A DNA stretch of 64,000 bases, taken from Parasedimentitalea maritima (GTDB lineage Bacteria > Pseudomonadota > Alphaproteobacteria > Rhodobacterales > Rhodobacteraceae). The DNA lies in contig NZ_VAUA01000002.1 of NCBI RefSeq assembly GCF_005771405.1, positions 450,015 to 514,014 of the forward strand. Reading direction: 5' to 3'. The position numbers and the translations under genes were made by a program. Under the pieces are notes generated by a model. It had not been told where the DNA came from. It ran no database searches and worked only from the letters and a program-made list of their open reading frames with translations. Of this stretch, positions 36,590-46,211 are shown one piece after another; positions within the stretch are counted from its first letter, which is position 1; every line of letters starts with the position of its first letter.

Positions 36590-37573
36590 TTAACGGAAGC
36601 CAAGCTCGGACATCAGTTCGCCAATGACTTTTTCCTGCTCTTCAAGAAAGCTGACAAAGTCTGGCCCACTGTTGTGGATGTTGACCCAACCGTTACGCTC
36701 ACGCACAGCTTCCCACTCAGGGGTGTCGTACATTTTGCTCAGAGTGTTCTGATACACGGCCAGACGCTCGTCAGACAGGCCTGGTGCTGCAAAGAAACCG
36801 CGCCAGTTTACGAACTCGGCTTCGATGCCCTGCTCTGTCATAGTTGGCGCATCTGCATAGGCCGAAACCCGGTCACCAGAGGTCACACCGATGATTTTGA
36901 CCTCACCCGCGTTTGCCAGATCTACTGCTTCAGAGAAACCAGTCGACAGAGCCGCGATTTCACCCGACAGCAGAGCGGCCATTGCCATTCCGCCAGCATC
37001 GTAAGGGATGTACTTGACGGCCGTTGGATCTTCACCTGCGGCCTTCATGACCATCGCTGCAACCAAGTGGTCCATGCCACCCGGAACCGAACCACCGCCG
37101 ATGGCGGTTTTACGTGGGTTGGCCTTATACGCTGCAATCAGATCACCCATCGAATTGATTGGGCTGTCTTTGCCAACAACAAACGCAGCATAATCGCCGA
37201 TCGTACCAGCAACCATAGTCAAGTCGCGGAAGTTGTATGGGAAGACCCCTGTCAACGACCGGATGACGATAGGTGTCGAGTTCACCATCAGAGTTCCGTG
37301 CTGGCTTTCCGCGTTCTCGATCATAAAGCCGATCGCCTTGCCGCCGCCGCCGCCTGACATATTTTCATAGCTAGCAGTGCCTACGATGCCTGCTTTGGTC
37401 AGCGCTTCGCCTGTACCACGTGCAGTGCCGTCCCAACCACCACCGGCACCACCGGGGATCAGAAAGTGTAGACTGTCTAGAGTTTTTTCCTCAGCCATTG
37501 CTGGGGCACCAAGCGCTACAACAGCCGCAGCAGCCGCCATCATCGCACGTCGAGTCAGTTTCAAGTTAATCAT
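36590..37573 (-). CDS. tctC: Tripartite tricarboxylate transporter substrate-binding protein TctC
   Basis: This 327-residue periplasmic protein has a signal peptide with a twin-Arg-like start (LTRRAMM) and cleavage after APAMA near residue 27. TctC features are FLIPGGAGGGWDGTAR near the mature N-terminus, the GGGGGK loop, and GGGSVPGGMDHL in the second lobe. The ligand is probably a carboxylate. The gene is divergent from the two-component system at 37678, whose job is probably to regulate it. Confidence 0.93.
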   Translation of the reverse strand: MINLKLTRRAMMAAAAAVVALGAPAMAEEKTLDSLHFLIPGGAGGGWDGTARGTGEALTKAGIVGTASYENMSGGGGGKAIGFMIENAESQHGTLMVNSTPIVIRSLTGVFPYNFRDLTMVAGTIGDYAAFVVGKDSPINSMGDLIAAYKANPRKTAIGGGSVPGGMDHLVAAMVMKAAGEDPTAVKYIPYDAGGMAMAALLSGEIAALSTGFSEAVDLANAGEVKIIGVTSGDRVSAYADAPTMTEQGIEAEFVNWRGFFAAPGLSDERLAVYQNTLSKMYDTPEWEAVRERNGWVNIHNSGPDFVSFLEEQEKVIGELMSELGFR

Positions 37574-37677
37574 TTTGTCCTCCCATTTGACAAATCACGG
37601 CTTAGCCGCTCATGACTAAAAGGATCACGGCAAGCTGACACAAACCTGTCACGGCAGCAGAAAGGACCATTGACCAG

Positions 37678-38343
37678 ATGCGTTTCCTATTGGTTGAAGA
37701 CAACATCAGCCTAGCCACCGCGGTTTTGGACCGGCTGCGGATGGATGGTCATGTCATCGACCACGCAGCCAATATTGCCGCAGCCGAGGACTTTTCTGCC
37801 ACCGCGGACTACGACTTGATATTGTTAGATATTATGCTCCCAGATGGCGATGGCCGCGCCTTTCTGAGGGCCCATAGAAACCGGTTGGTGGAAACTCCGG
37901 TTATCGTCCTCACGGCTCGGTCAGAGGTCTCGGACCGGGTCGGAATGCTGGATTTAGGAGCCGATGATTACATCACCAAACCGTTTGATTTCTCCGAGTT
38001 AGAAGCACGCTGCCGGGCAGTCTTGCGGAGGCATGGTGGTGACAGCTCCAACCAAAAACGATTCGGGGACCTCATTTTCAATCCTCTTGCAGGAACTTTA
38101 TCGGTCGGCGACAAGACTATCACCCTGCGAAACAAAGAGTTGCGATTGCTGGAAATTTTCCTCAGCGGCCCAGACCGTATTTATTCAAAGCCCAAACTGG
38201 TTGATCGCTTGTTTTCTTATGACGAAGACGTCTCGGAAAATGCCATCGAAGTCTATGTTGGTCGGTTGCGTAAGCATTTGTCAGGTTCCGGGGTCGAGAT
38301 TACCACTGTGCGGGGACTCGGATACAGGATGTCGCTGGCATGA
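37678..38343 (+). CDS. tctD: TctD-like response regulator (OmpR family)
   Basis: This 221-residue regulator has an N-terminal receiver domain with E7/D8, the phosphoacceptor D51 (LLDIMLPDGDG) and K101 (TKPF). A C-terminal OmpR winged helix covers about 125-218. The 104-bp region shared with the divergent tctC holds a TGACA-N6-TGTCA dyad (37636-37651) that could be its site. The stop overlaps the kinase start by 4 bp. It probably induces tctCBA when the carboxylate is present. Confidence 0.88.
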   Translation: MRFLLVEDNISLATAVLDRLRMDGHVIDHAANIAAAEDFSATADYDLILLDIMLPDGDGRAFLRAHRNRLVETPVIVLTARSEVSDRVGMLDLGADDYITKPFDFSELEARCRAVLRRHGGDSSNQKRFGDLIFNPLAGTLSVGDKTITLRNKELRLLEIFLSGPDRIYSKPKLVDRLFSYDEDVSENAIEVYVGRLRKHLSGSGVEITTVRGLGYRMSLA

Positions 38344-39725
38344 ATGAACCATTGCAAACCAGTGGATCTCTACGCCGTCGACTAATGCTACAACTGGTTG
38401 GCAGCGCAGCGTTTTTGGCGACGCTGTTGTTTTTTGTAGTGCTGGGTTTTGCGCGCGACGTGGCGCAACAAACCCATGACAGTATCCTGCTTGCCTCAGC
38501 CACCTCAATCATGGATTCAGTTTCCGTGCAGGCCGACGAAATTACCGTCGACATTCCATACGCGGCTTTGTCTATGCTGGGGAATGTCAGCAATGATAGA
38601 GTGTTTTATCGTGTCTCGACACGCGACGACGTTCTGACTGGGTATGAGAACCTTCCTACAACCAGCCAAAGCGTTCGATCTGGGCATTCAGCCTTTGATA
38701 CACTGACTTACAAAGGTGACAGTATTCGCATGGTGACCTCGTTACGACGCCTGTCGCTGAATAGTGCGCCAGCCGACATCATTATCTCCGTCGCTCAGAC
38801 CCGTGAAGGTCAAGCCGCACAGCTTGCACAGTTGTCGCGATCAGCGATGCAGCTTGGACTAGGTTTTTTTCTGGTCGCAACAATACTGGCAATCTGGGCC
38901 GCGCAATCCAGTATTAGACCACTAAAACAACTCACCGAGGCTGTCTCACGACGTGGTCCCAAAGACCTGCGGCCAGTTCAGCGGCCTGTTCCTAGCGAAA
39001 TGATCCCTCTGGTCTCCTCTTTGAACCGATTTATCGGCCGGCTACGAGTGTCTTTAACAAGGTCAGAGGATTTTATTGCCGAGGCGGCTCACAGAGTGCG
39101 CACACCGCTGGCAACAGTCAGAACCCAAGCGGAAATCACTCTGCGTAGGGTAGACAGAGCCGAAAACCGCGCCTCGCTGCGTGAAATGATCCGCGCTATA
39201 GACGAAAGCTCGCGTGCTGCCGGGCAACTGCTGGATCATGCCATGGTCACCTTTCGTATCGATAGTTTGGAGCGCAAGGCGATTGATCTAACTGAACTAG
39301 GCCGAGAACTGGTTGACCGACTTCAACCCATCGCGGAGCTGAAAGACATAGATCTGCATTTCTTCGGAAGTGGAAATCCCAAAATCACCGGTGACGCAAT
39401 CTTGATCCAAAACGCTGTACGCAACATTTTGGACAACGCTATCAAATACTCCCCAAATGAAAGCGCAATTCAGGTAAGCACTCGCCAAAACGGCAATACG
39501 GCGCGGATCCAAGTTGAGGACGAGGCAGGCGGTTTTGTAGGAATGGACACTGATGCACTTACCCAGCGGTTTACACGTGGCGAAAATGCGGCTGGCACCA
39601 TCGGCTCGGGACTGGGGCTAACCATCGCCCGTGAAGTCGTCGAAGCTCACGGTGGCGTCCTAATAATTGAAACCAGCAAGACCGGAACAGGCGCATGCGT
39701 ATCTCTTTGCTTTCCTTTGCACTAA
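38340..39725 (+). CDS. tctE: TctE-like sensor histidine kinase
   Basis: This 461-residue membrane kinase has two helices (about 18-37 and 171-189) enclosing a periplasmic 2CSK-type sensor domain, then a HAMP-like linker. The H box is AAHRVRTPL with H251. The N box NAVRNILDN has N362 and N366, and the GSGLGLTIA motif is the G2 box. It phosphorylates the response regulator encoded just before. Its 3' end overlaps the next gene by 31 bp, hinting that the binding protein encoded there works with the kinase. Confidence 0.88.
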   Translation: MNEPLQTSGSLRRRLMLQLVGSAAFLATLLFFVVLGFARDVAQQTHDSILLASATSIMDSVSVQADEITVDIPYAALSMLGNVSNDRVFYRVSTRDDVLTGYENLPTTSQSVRSGHSAFDTLTYKGDSIRMVTSLRRLSLNSAPADIIISVAQTREGQAAQLAQLSRSAMQLGLGFFLVATILAIWAAQSSIRPLKQLTEAVSRRGPKDLRPVQRPVPSEMIPLVSSLNRFIGRLRVSLTRSEDFIAEAAHRVRTPLATVRTQAEITLRRVDRAENRASLREMIRAIDESSRAAGQLLDHAMVTFRIDSLERKAIDLTELGRELVDRLQPIAELKDIDLHFFGSGNPKITGDAILIQNAVRNILDNAIKYSPNESAIQVSTRQNGNTARIQVEDEAGGFVGMDTDALTQRFTRGENAAGTIGSGLGLTIAREVVEAHGGVLIIETSKTGTGACVSLCFPLH

Positions 39726-40747
39726 TCCTAGCGAGCGCTTTCTCCGCGGTACTGGCGATGCCCACCACGAGTCGTGCGTTTGAGGTCGAGGAAAACCGGT
39801 ATTTTGGTCCAAAAGACAGCGATGCTCTTAAAATACTTTCAACCACCGACACGGACCTTTTGGCACCGTTGATTGGCAGCTTTCTCGCACTAAATCCCGG
39901 CGTTGCAATTGACTACACCAGCGTCAGCAGCGCCGAGCTGATGAAAGCGGTCATGCTTGAAGGGGCAGAATTCGACCTCGCGCTGTCTTCGGCCATGGAT
40001 CTGCAGGTTAAACTGGCCAATGATGGCTATACGCTTGCGCATTATTCGGACTTGATTGATTTGGTCCCAACCTGGGGAACCTGGCGCAACCATGTCTTCG
40101 CATTCTCACAAGAGCCCGCATCAATTGTGATTTCTCCTGCAGCATTTGCAGGGCTGGAACTTCCTCGCTCACGGCAAGAGCTGATTTCGCTGCTTCGTAA
40201 ACACCCAGACCGGTTTCGAGGACGCATTGGGACATATGACGTTCGCACCAGCGGTCTTGGCTATTTGTTTGCAACCCAAGATGCCCGCACATCAGAATCC
40301 TACTGGCGGTTGATGGAAATCATGGGGGGATTAAAGATCAGGTTGTTTTGCTGCTCTGGGGACATGATCGAAAACGTAGCGCGTGGCGACATTGCCGTCG
40401 CGTACAACGTACTGGGAAGCTATGCGCGCGCGCGCAAAGATCTGGCCTCCCGGATCACGATTGTTGAGCCAGAAGACTACACCAACATGATGCTACGCAC
40501 CGCTGTTGTGCTGCGCACAGCAAAACATCCTAAACTGGCGGGAGCATTTATTGACCACCTGCTCCGCGCGGCCTGGGACACACCGGACGTGCCCGAATAC
40601 CCATTTCACCGCTACCCCATCTCTGACGAAGCCCAGAACGCCCCCTTTCGCCCGATCCAGATGGGGCCAGGGCTACTTGTTTTTCTGGATCATCTAAAAC
40701 GTAAACGGTTCTTGGCCGAGTGGCACAGCACGGTGCAACAGAACTAA
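39695..40747 (+). CDS. Periplasmic substrate-binding protein linked to TctDE
   Basis: This 350-residue secreted protein has a signal peptide of about 29 residues and a type-II (iron/spermidine-like) binding fold: LKILSTTDTDLLAPLI at the start of the mature chain, a SYxR-type central block and DHLLRAAWD late on. It overlaps the kinase gene by 31 bp and has no permease of its own nearby. A role as an extracytoplasmic ligand-presenting protein for the TctE-like kinase is inferred from this arrangement. It converges with the racemase gene, 10 bp away. Confidence 0.8.
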   Translation: MRISLLSFALILASAFSAVLAMPTTSRAFEVEENRYFGPKDSDALKILSTTDTDLLAPLIGSFLALNPGVAIDYTSVSSAELMKAVMLEGAEFDLALSSAMDLQVKLANDGYTLAHYSDLIDLVPTWGTWRNHVFAFSQEPASIVISPAAFAGLELPRSRQELISLLRKHPDRFRGRIGTYDVRTSGLGYLFATQDARTSESYWRLMEIMGGLKIRLFCCSGDMIENVARGDIAVAYNVLGSYARARKDLASRITIVEPEDYTNMMLRTAVVLRTAKHPKLAGAFIDHLLRAAWDTPDVPEYPFHRYPISDEAQNAPFRPIQMGPGLLVFLDHLKRKRFLAEWHSTVQQN

Positions 40748-40757
40748 GTCACTGCTG

Positions 40758-41492
40758 TCACCAACGAGGATCATCCAGTTCAAGTGGGAACCCGCGCGGC
40801 ATAATTCCCGACTGGAACCACTTGATGAACGAATAGATCGAGAACACCGGCAACCCAGTGACTTTGCGGATGTCACGGGCATATGGCACCATATTGGTAC
40901 ATTCCAACACGATGGCGCCAACATCAGGGTGGCTCTGTACCATCTCAAGCCCCGCATCGATCATATCCAAACGGCACGACTCAAAATCGATTTCCAATTT
41001 GTCGCCCAAGATGCTCGTGGTGAGGTTACGCCCGCCTTCGGTACCAACGATTGGCGTATCAACTGGGGCTCCAGCGGCAATCATGTGATCGTCTGTCAGT
41101 GACGTTTTTGAAATAGTGATCACGCCGCAGCGTTTCCCCGCTGGCAAGAGGTTTTGCACCATAGGCACCTGCATCAAGGAAGAGGTCGCCACCGGTACAC
41201 CCAGCGCCTGTTTTATGTCGTCCTGAATCAGCGCCAGAAAACCACAATTGGTGGTGATGCCATCGCAGCCAGATCGCACCAGATCGCGCCCTGCTTCGAT
41301 GAAACTATCGATCAGTTCATTAGGGCTATTGCGTACAACTTTGTCCGGTGTGGCACCCGGAACAACCCGGTATTGAACTGGGAAGTCCCAGGTCATCGCA
41401 TTTCCCATGTCACCGTAGATTCGGGGGAATTGGGTTTCCAGCATCAGGATGCCAACTGTGGCCCCATAAACGGTTTTACCGCCCTGTTGCAT
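40758..41492 (-). CDS. Aspartate/glutamate racemase family protein
   Basis: This 244-residue cytoplasmic protein has the two half-site cysteines expected for the family, in TTNCGFLA and LECTNM. Its superfamily includes amino-acid racemases, hydantoin racemases, maleate isomerases and arylmalonate decarboxylases, so the reaction cannot be fixed. GGAAGG lies before the ATG. It lies directly downstream of the GntR gene and opposite a ThDP enzyme, probably in one pathway for a carboxylate brought in by a transporter encoded nearby. Confidence 0.8.
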   Translation of the reverse strand: MQQGGKTVYGATVGILMLETQFPRIYGDMGNAMTWDFPVQYRVVPGATPDKVVRNSPNELIDSFIEAGRDLVRSGCDGITTNCGFLALIQDDIKQALGVPVATSSLMQVPMVQNLLPAGKRCGVITISKTSLTDDHMIAAGAPVDTPIVGTEGGRNLTTSILGDKLEIDFESCRLDMIDAGLEMVQSHPDVGAIVLECTNMVPYARDIRKVTGLPVFSIYSFIKWFQSGIMPRGFPLELDDPRW

Positions 41493-41515
41493 TGGGAGTC
41501 CTTCCTAGTGATCTT

Positions 41516-42208
41516 CTAATCTTGCGGTACATATAATTGCGAAAATGCAATTTGCACTGCCTCGGTCGCGGCTTCTCGTCGTTTCTCAATGTGTCCTCGC
41601 ATTGCAGCCTCCGCAGCAGCTGGATCTCGGCCTGACAGCGCAAGGAAAATTCGGCTATGCGCTGACAATTCACCCGGCACCCGTTTGCCGGTTTTGTCGC
41701 GTAGGCGTTTGAGATCAATCAGACGGATATAACGGATGCGATCATTCAGATTTCTCAGCATCCTTCCCAGTTCATCATTCCCTGACAACTGCGCCAACCG
41801 TAAGTGGAATGCCTCATCCATCGCCAGTTGCTCCGCCGGATCAGAGCCGCTTTCATAATCCGGTTCTATCTGTTCAAGATAATCTCCGAGTGCCGTGATC
41901 TCATGATCTTTTGCGCGTCGACACGCTAGCCGTAACGCCTCACATTCAATCGCCACCCGTGCTTCGTACAGGTCGAGTATATATTTTGGCGTCAATGAGC
42001 GACAGAAGAACCCCCGGTTATTCTGAAAAGTAAGAAACCCCTCTGCGACCAGACGGTTAAGCGCCTCACGCAGTGGCGTACGACTGGCACCCAGCAGTTT
42101 GGACAACTCGCTTTCGTTGATGCGTTGATCAGGTTTGAACGCAAAATCCGCCGCCATCTGACGCAGCGATTCATACACTCTATCCACGTTGCTTAACTGC
42201 TTGGACAT
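41516..42208 (-). CDS. GntR family (FCD subfamily) transcriptional regulator
   Basis: This 230-residue regulator is called from ATG 42208. An N-terminal winged helix covers about 8-75 with the recognition region LLGASRTPLREALNRL, and a helical FCD ligand-binding domain follows. FCD members usually sense carboxylates through a metal site. It is divergent from the ThDP enzyme and precedes the racemase gene on its own strand. A perfect 14-bp palindrome in the shared promoter region is its likely operator. Confidence 0.88.
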   Translation of the reverse strand: MSKQLSNVDRVYESLRQMAADFAFKPDQRINESELSKLLGASRTPLREALNRLVAEGFLTFQNNRGFFCRSLTPKYILDLYEARVAIECEALRLACRRAKDHEITALGDYLEQIEPDYESGSDPAEQLAMDEAFHLRLAQLSGNDELGRMLRNLNDRIRYIRLIDLKRLRDKTGKRVPGELSAHSRIFLALSGRDPAAAEAAMRGHIEKRREAATEAVQIAFSQLYVPQD

Positions 42209-42275
42209 TTTGTGGCTCACCTTGAGTTTGGGCAACGCTACAAGGGAATTGACATGAGCGCAAGTTTGTATTCTA

Positions 42276-42289
42276 AATTGTATACAATT
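42276..42289. promoter_or_regulatory. Palindromic operator, probable GntR site
   Basis: AATTGTATACAATT is a perfect 14-bp palindrome lying between the divergent gntR (start 42208) and ThDP-enzyme (start 42337) genes. The form TTGTATACAA is common for FCD-type GntR regulators. Confidence 0.75.
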
Positions 42290-42336
42290 CTGTATGCGCC
42301 AGTTTCCAGAGCGCATTTAGGTCAAAGGAAATCGGA

Positions 42337-44028
42337 ATGACATCCAAATTGAATGGCGCCGAAGCCATGGTTCAAATGCTCGAGGCACACGGGGTAAAAC
42401 ATATTTTCGGGCTTTGTGGCGACACGACACTGCCCTTCTATGATGCAATGCTGCGTGGCGATCATGGCATGACACATGTGCTGACCCGCGATGAGCGTAG
42501 CGCGACATACATGGCTGACGGCTATTCGCGCGTGACCGGCCGGGTTGGTGTTGCAGAAGGTCCATCTGGCGGAGGCGCAACCTACATCCTCCCCGGCCTG
42601 ATTGAAGCGACTGAGAGTTCTTATGCTGTGTTGGGCATCACTACAGACATTTCAGTTGGGTCTTACGGGAAATATCCGCTGACCGAAGTCGACCAAGACA
42701 GATTGATGCAGCCACTGACCAAGTGGAACACGGTGATCAAACAGTCGGCGCATATTCCGCGCATGGTACGTACTGCATTTCGCGCCATGACAACTGGCCG
42801 TTCAGGGGCCGCGCATCTTGGCCTGCCCTACGACATTCAATACGATCAGGTCGACCCGTCAGATATCTGGGCTGACCCAAAGCACCAAAGCTACCCCGCC
42901 TATCCTCAAGCGCCGGAACAAGGCGCTGCTGAAGCCGCCGTGGACGCAATCCTGTCCGCCAAAAAACCGCTGATCGTCTGTGGTGGTGGTATTGTGATAT
43001 CCGGCGCAATGGAGGAGTTGTCTCGCCTCGCGACCCGGCTCGATATTCCTGTGGCCACCTCGATCTCTGGTCAAGGCTCTCTGGCCGAAACCCACCCCAA
43101 CTGTCTGGGTGTTGTTGGCTCGAACGGCGGCACAGATCAAACCTGGGAATTGATGGAACAAGCCGATCTTGTGGTCTTCATGGGCTGCCGTGCAGGCTCA
43201 ACCACAACCTCCCGCTGGGAAGCCCCCACTGCAGCCGCTCGGATTGTACACTTTGACAATGACCCCATGGTGATTGGTGCAAACTACCGGACCGAAGTGG
43301 GTGTCGTTGGAGATCTGCGGCTGGCCCTCGCTCAGGTAAACGCAGTTTTAGATGCGGGCGATCAGGGTGCTGATACCTTTGGTGGCGCAACCGCCATTGC
43401 CGACATCAAAAAGCGCAAGTTTGACGTGTTCCGGAAATTCGCTGCCAGCGATGAAGCACCAATTCGCCCCGAGCGGGTGATCGATACCTTGATGAAGGTG
43501 CTGCCGCCTGATGCAACTGTAGTGTCAGATCCCGGCACCAGCTGCCCTTATTTCTCGGCCTACTACCAGCTGCCTCAGGCAGGGCGTTATTTCATTACCA
43601 ACCGCGCACATGGGGCACTTGGGTATTCGCTATCTGCGGCTCTGGGCGCATGGTTCGGGCGACCTAGCAGCAAGGTCGTGGCCCTGATGGGGGATGGTTC
43701 GTTTGGGTTCACAGTGGGTGAATTGGAAACCGTATGCCGGTGTCGCGCGCCAATTACATTTGTTGTGTTCTCCAACTCAAACTTTGGCTGGATCAAAGCG
43801 AGCCAGCATGCAGACAAGGATGCGCGCTATTACAACGTTGACTTCAACCGCACCGATCATGCGGCTATCGCTGCTGCCTACGGGGTTAAAAGCTGGCGCG
43901 TTGAAAACCCTGCGGATCTGGAACGGGTGATGCGGGAAGCGGTTGACCATGACGGGCCGACATTGATTGATGTGGTGACACAGCCGCTAGAGGAAACCAA
44001 CGCACCTGTTCGGCGTTGGATGGGCTAA
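42337..44028 (+). CDS. Thiamine-diphosphate-dependent enzyme (acetolactate synthase/decarboxylase family)
   Basis: This 563-residue protein has the three-domain layout of the family. The catalytic glutamate is E53 (RDERSAT), a central NAD-like domain follows, and the ThDP-binding motif runs from GDGSFGF to the NSNFGW segment. Members are acetolactate synthases, 2-oxo-acid decarboxylases or sulfopyruvate/oxalyl-type lyases. The neighbouring racemase-family enzyme and GntR regulator suggest catabolism of a 2-oxo or hydroxy acid. AAGGAAA precedes the ATG. A strong terminator follows. Confidence 0.85.
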   Translation: MTSKLNGAEAMVQMLEAHGVKHIFGLCGDTTLPFYDAMLRGDHGMTHVLTRDERSATYMADGYSRVTGRVGVAEGPSGGGATYILPGLIEATESSYAVLGITTDISVGSYGKYPLTEVDQDRLMQPLTKWNTVIKQSAHIPRMVRTAFRAMTTGRSGAAHLGLPYDIQYDQVDPSDIWADPKHQSYPAYPQAPEQGAAEAAVDAILSAKKPLIVCGGGIVISGAMEELSRLATRLDIPVATSISGQGSLAETHPNCLGVVGSNGGTDQTWELMEQADLVVFMGCRAGSTTTSRWEAPTAAARIVHFDNDPMVIGANYRTEVGVVGDLRLALAQVNAVLDAGDQGADTFGGATAIADIKKRKFDVFRKFAASDEAPIRPERVIDTLMKVLPPDATVVSDPGTSCPYFSAYYQLPQAGRYFITNRAHGALGYSLSAALGAWFGRPSSKVVALMGDGSFGFTVGELETVCRCRAPITFVVFSNSNFGWIKASQHADKDARYYNVDFNRTDHAAIAAAYGVKSWRVENPADLERVMREAVDHDGPTLIDVVTQPLEETNAPVRRWMG

Positions 44029-44060
44029 ACGGCCTCAGCACCTGCAGTCCATGCCCAATA

Positions 44061-44099
44061 AAAAAAACCGCCCCAGCCAATGGCCGGGGCGGTTTTTTT
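44061..44099. terminator. Bidirectional rho-independent terminator
   Basis: CCGCCCC and GGGGCGG pair in a long hairpin (with GCC/GGC nearer the AAT loop), flanked by an A-run on the left and a T-run on the right. It serves both the ThDP-enzyme gene on plus and the TRAP operon on minus, which converge here. Confidence 0.93.
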
Positions 44100-44116
44100 G
44101 TTTTCGGTTTTCTGAC

Positions 44117-45430
44117 TTAGCTTCCAGGCCGCGAGCGGATGTTTTCTGGTAACCACGTGGCCAGTTCAGGCCAGACCACCAAAATCACAACCATCAGCAA
44201 CATCAGGCCAACCATCGGGATGGCGGTTTTTGAGATGTAGGAGATTTCGTGCTTGGTCATGCCTTGCAGCACAAACAGGTTGAAACCAATCGGTGGCGTC
44301 ACCTGCGCCATCTCAACGACCACAACAATGAAGATACCAAACCAGATCGGGTCAATTCCAGCCTGACGGATCATCGGCTCGATGATCGCCATCGTCAGCA
44401 CAACCGAGGAAATCCCATCCAGGAACATACCAAGGAAGACATAGAATATGGTTAGCGCAACGATGAGCGCCAATGGTGACAGGTTCAGAGTATCAATCCA
44501 GTCAGCTAGCGCGCGCGGCAGGCCAGTGAAGCCCATCGACAGTGACAGGAAAAAGGCCCCCATCAGGATCAATGAGATCATCGCCGACGTTCGTGTAGCC
44601 CCCATGAGGGACTCGGTAAACGTACTCCAGCTGAGCGAGCCCTGCATAAAGGCAAGCGTCAGGGAGCCAAGCACACCAACAGCGGCAGCTTCTGTGGCTG
44701 TGGCAAAGCCAAGATACATCGAGCCAATGACAACCGTAACCAGCATCAACACCGGTACAAGGAAACGACTCTCGGCCAGCATGGTCCCAAAACTCATCGG
44801 TGGTTCCGGATCTGGACGCGGGCCTTTGGTGAAGAAATGCCAACCCATGATGTAGAGAGTGAACAGGCTTGCCAGCACCAGTCCTGGAAGGATCCCGGCC
44901 ATGAACAGTTTGGTGATCGATTCATTGATCGTAACGCCATAGACGATCAAGGTCAGGGATGGCGGGATCATCAGGCCCAATGTGGCTGCGCCAGCCAAAG
45001 TACCAATGATCATGTGCTCGGGGTAGCCGCGTTTGCGCAGCTCCGGGATCGACATTTTGCCAACCGTAGTCAGAGTGGCCGCAGATGATCCAGAAACAGC
45101 AGCAAAGATCGTGCAGCCGGCAATATTGGTATGGAGCAACCCACCTGGCAGCCAGCGCATCCAGGGCGCCAATCCGCGGAACATATCTTGTGATAATCGG
45201 GTTCGATATAATATCTCACCCATCCAGATAAACAGCGGCAGAGCGGTCAGAGTCCAGCTCGAGGAGCCGGTCCAGATGGTTGTGATCATCGCATCCCCGG
45301 GAGGACGAGAAGTGAACATGACCATACCAACCCAGGCCACGCCCATCAGCGCCAGCCCGATCCAAACTGATCCGCCCAAAAGGGCGAACAGTACGAACAA
45401 GAAAATAATGGTAGTGTAGAGCTCGCTCAT
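44117..45430 (-). CDS. dctM: TRAP transporter large permease subunit DctM
   Basis: This 437-residue permease has about twelve helices and the usual DctM features: GAATLGLMIPPSLTLIVYG, AATEAAAVGVLG and a C-terminal VTPPIGFNLFVLQG segment. It moves the substrate with DctQ and the binding protein. The start overlaps the dctQ stop by 4 bp. Neighbouring D-amino-acid dehydrogenase suggests an amino acid or its keto acid as cargo. Confidence 0.93.
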   Translation of the reverse strand: MSELYTTIIFLFVLFALLGGSVWIGLALMGVAWVGMVMFTSRPPGDAMITTIWTGSSSWTLTALPLFIWMGEILYRTRLSQDMFRGLAPWMRWLPGGLLHTNIAGCTIFAAVSGSSAATLTTVGKMSIPELRKRGYPEHMIIGTLAGAATLGLMIPPSLTLIVYGVTINESITKLFMAGILPGLVLASLFTLYIMGWHFFTKGPRPDPEPPMSFGTMLAESRFLVPVLMLVTVVIGSMYLGFATATEAAAVGVLGSLTLAFMQGSLSWSTFTESLMGATRTSAMISLILMGAFFLSLSMGFTGLPRALADWIDTLNLSPLALIVALTIFYVFLGMFLDGISSVVLTMAIIEPMIRQAGIDPIWFGIFIVVVVEMAQVTPPIGFNLFVLQGMTKHEISYISKTAIPMVGLMLLMVVILVVWPELATWLPENIRSRPGS

Positions 45431-46140
45431 TCGACTGCCTCCGAAATAATGCTAGTCTGGCGCGTGACCAGAAGCCGGGTCAGATAGTCCCAAATGGCGA
45501 CAGCCAGCAGGACCGTGCCAATCGACATCGGTAGTTGTGGCAGCCAAACTGGAGTGTAGACCCACTCAGATCCGGTTTCGGCCCAGATCTGCGCCCATTT
45601 GCTGGGTGCGTTTGCGAACATGGCAAAAAAGGACAAAAGCCACTCGGGCACAAAGTCCTGCCCTTGCGTGCGATCGTTCAGTAGCTTCGATAACACGTTG
45701 GTTTTAATCGCGTAGCGGGCAAAATACGTCGCTGTGATCGCAGCAATCCACATCGCCAATGCATCCAACCAAAAACCCAGAAACCGGTTCATATTCAGGA
45801 ATATGGACACCCGGATATGGGCCCCACGGGTCAGCGCATGGGCCATCGCCAAGAACGACGTGGCAGCCATCGCATAACCGGCATATTCAGTGGAGCCCGA
45901 AAACGTTACACTGCTCCAACGCGAAATCATCTGTGCGATGATTAGCAGGAGGATGGTCACCATAAAGCAGGCCGCCACCACTCCGGCGCCTAGATAAATA
46001 CGATCAAGCACACGCCAGACGGGCGTCAGCAACCGCTCCGCTGGTTTTCGATAAAGCAGACAAAATGCTGCCAATATGGTTGGAAAAATGAAAAGCCATA
46101 CCCATAACGGCAGGCCCAGAAAAGGTTGCCAGTCGCGCAA
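45427..46140 (-). CDS. dctQ: TRAP transporter small permease subunit DctQ
   Basis: This 237-residue protein is longer than the common 160-180. It has an extra N-terminal hydrophobic segment (about 10-28) before the four DctQ helices, and a loop with the MSIGTVLLA helix at the C-terminal end. It couples DctM to the binding protein. A stem-loop lies between it and dctP. Confidence 0.88.
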   Translation of the reverse strand: MRDWQPFLGLPLWVWLFIFPTILAAFCLLYRKPAERLLTPVWRVLDRIYLGAGVVAACFMVTILLLIIAQMISRWSSVTFSGSTEYAGYAMAATSFLAMAHALTRGAHIRVSIFLNMNRFLGFWLDALAMWIAAITATYFARYAIKTNVLSKLLNDRTQGQDFVPEWLLSFFAMFANAPSKWAQIWAETGSEWVYTPVWLPQLPMSIGTVLLAVAIWDYLTRLLVTRQTSIISEAVE

Positions 46141-46165
46141 TACCCTATCCCCCGGTCAGATGAGA

Positions 46166-46197
46166 CACGGCCCCACGCATAGGTGCGAAGGGCCGTG
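46166..46197 (-). terminator. Stem-loop between dctP and dctQ
   Basis: CACGGCCC (46166-46173) pairs with GGGCCGTG (46190-46197). No clear U-run follows on the minus strand. It probably attenuates or stabilises the dctP message so that the binding protein is made in excess. Confidence 0.6.
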
Positions 46198-46211
46198 AAA
46201 TTTGTGTGGAT

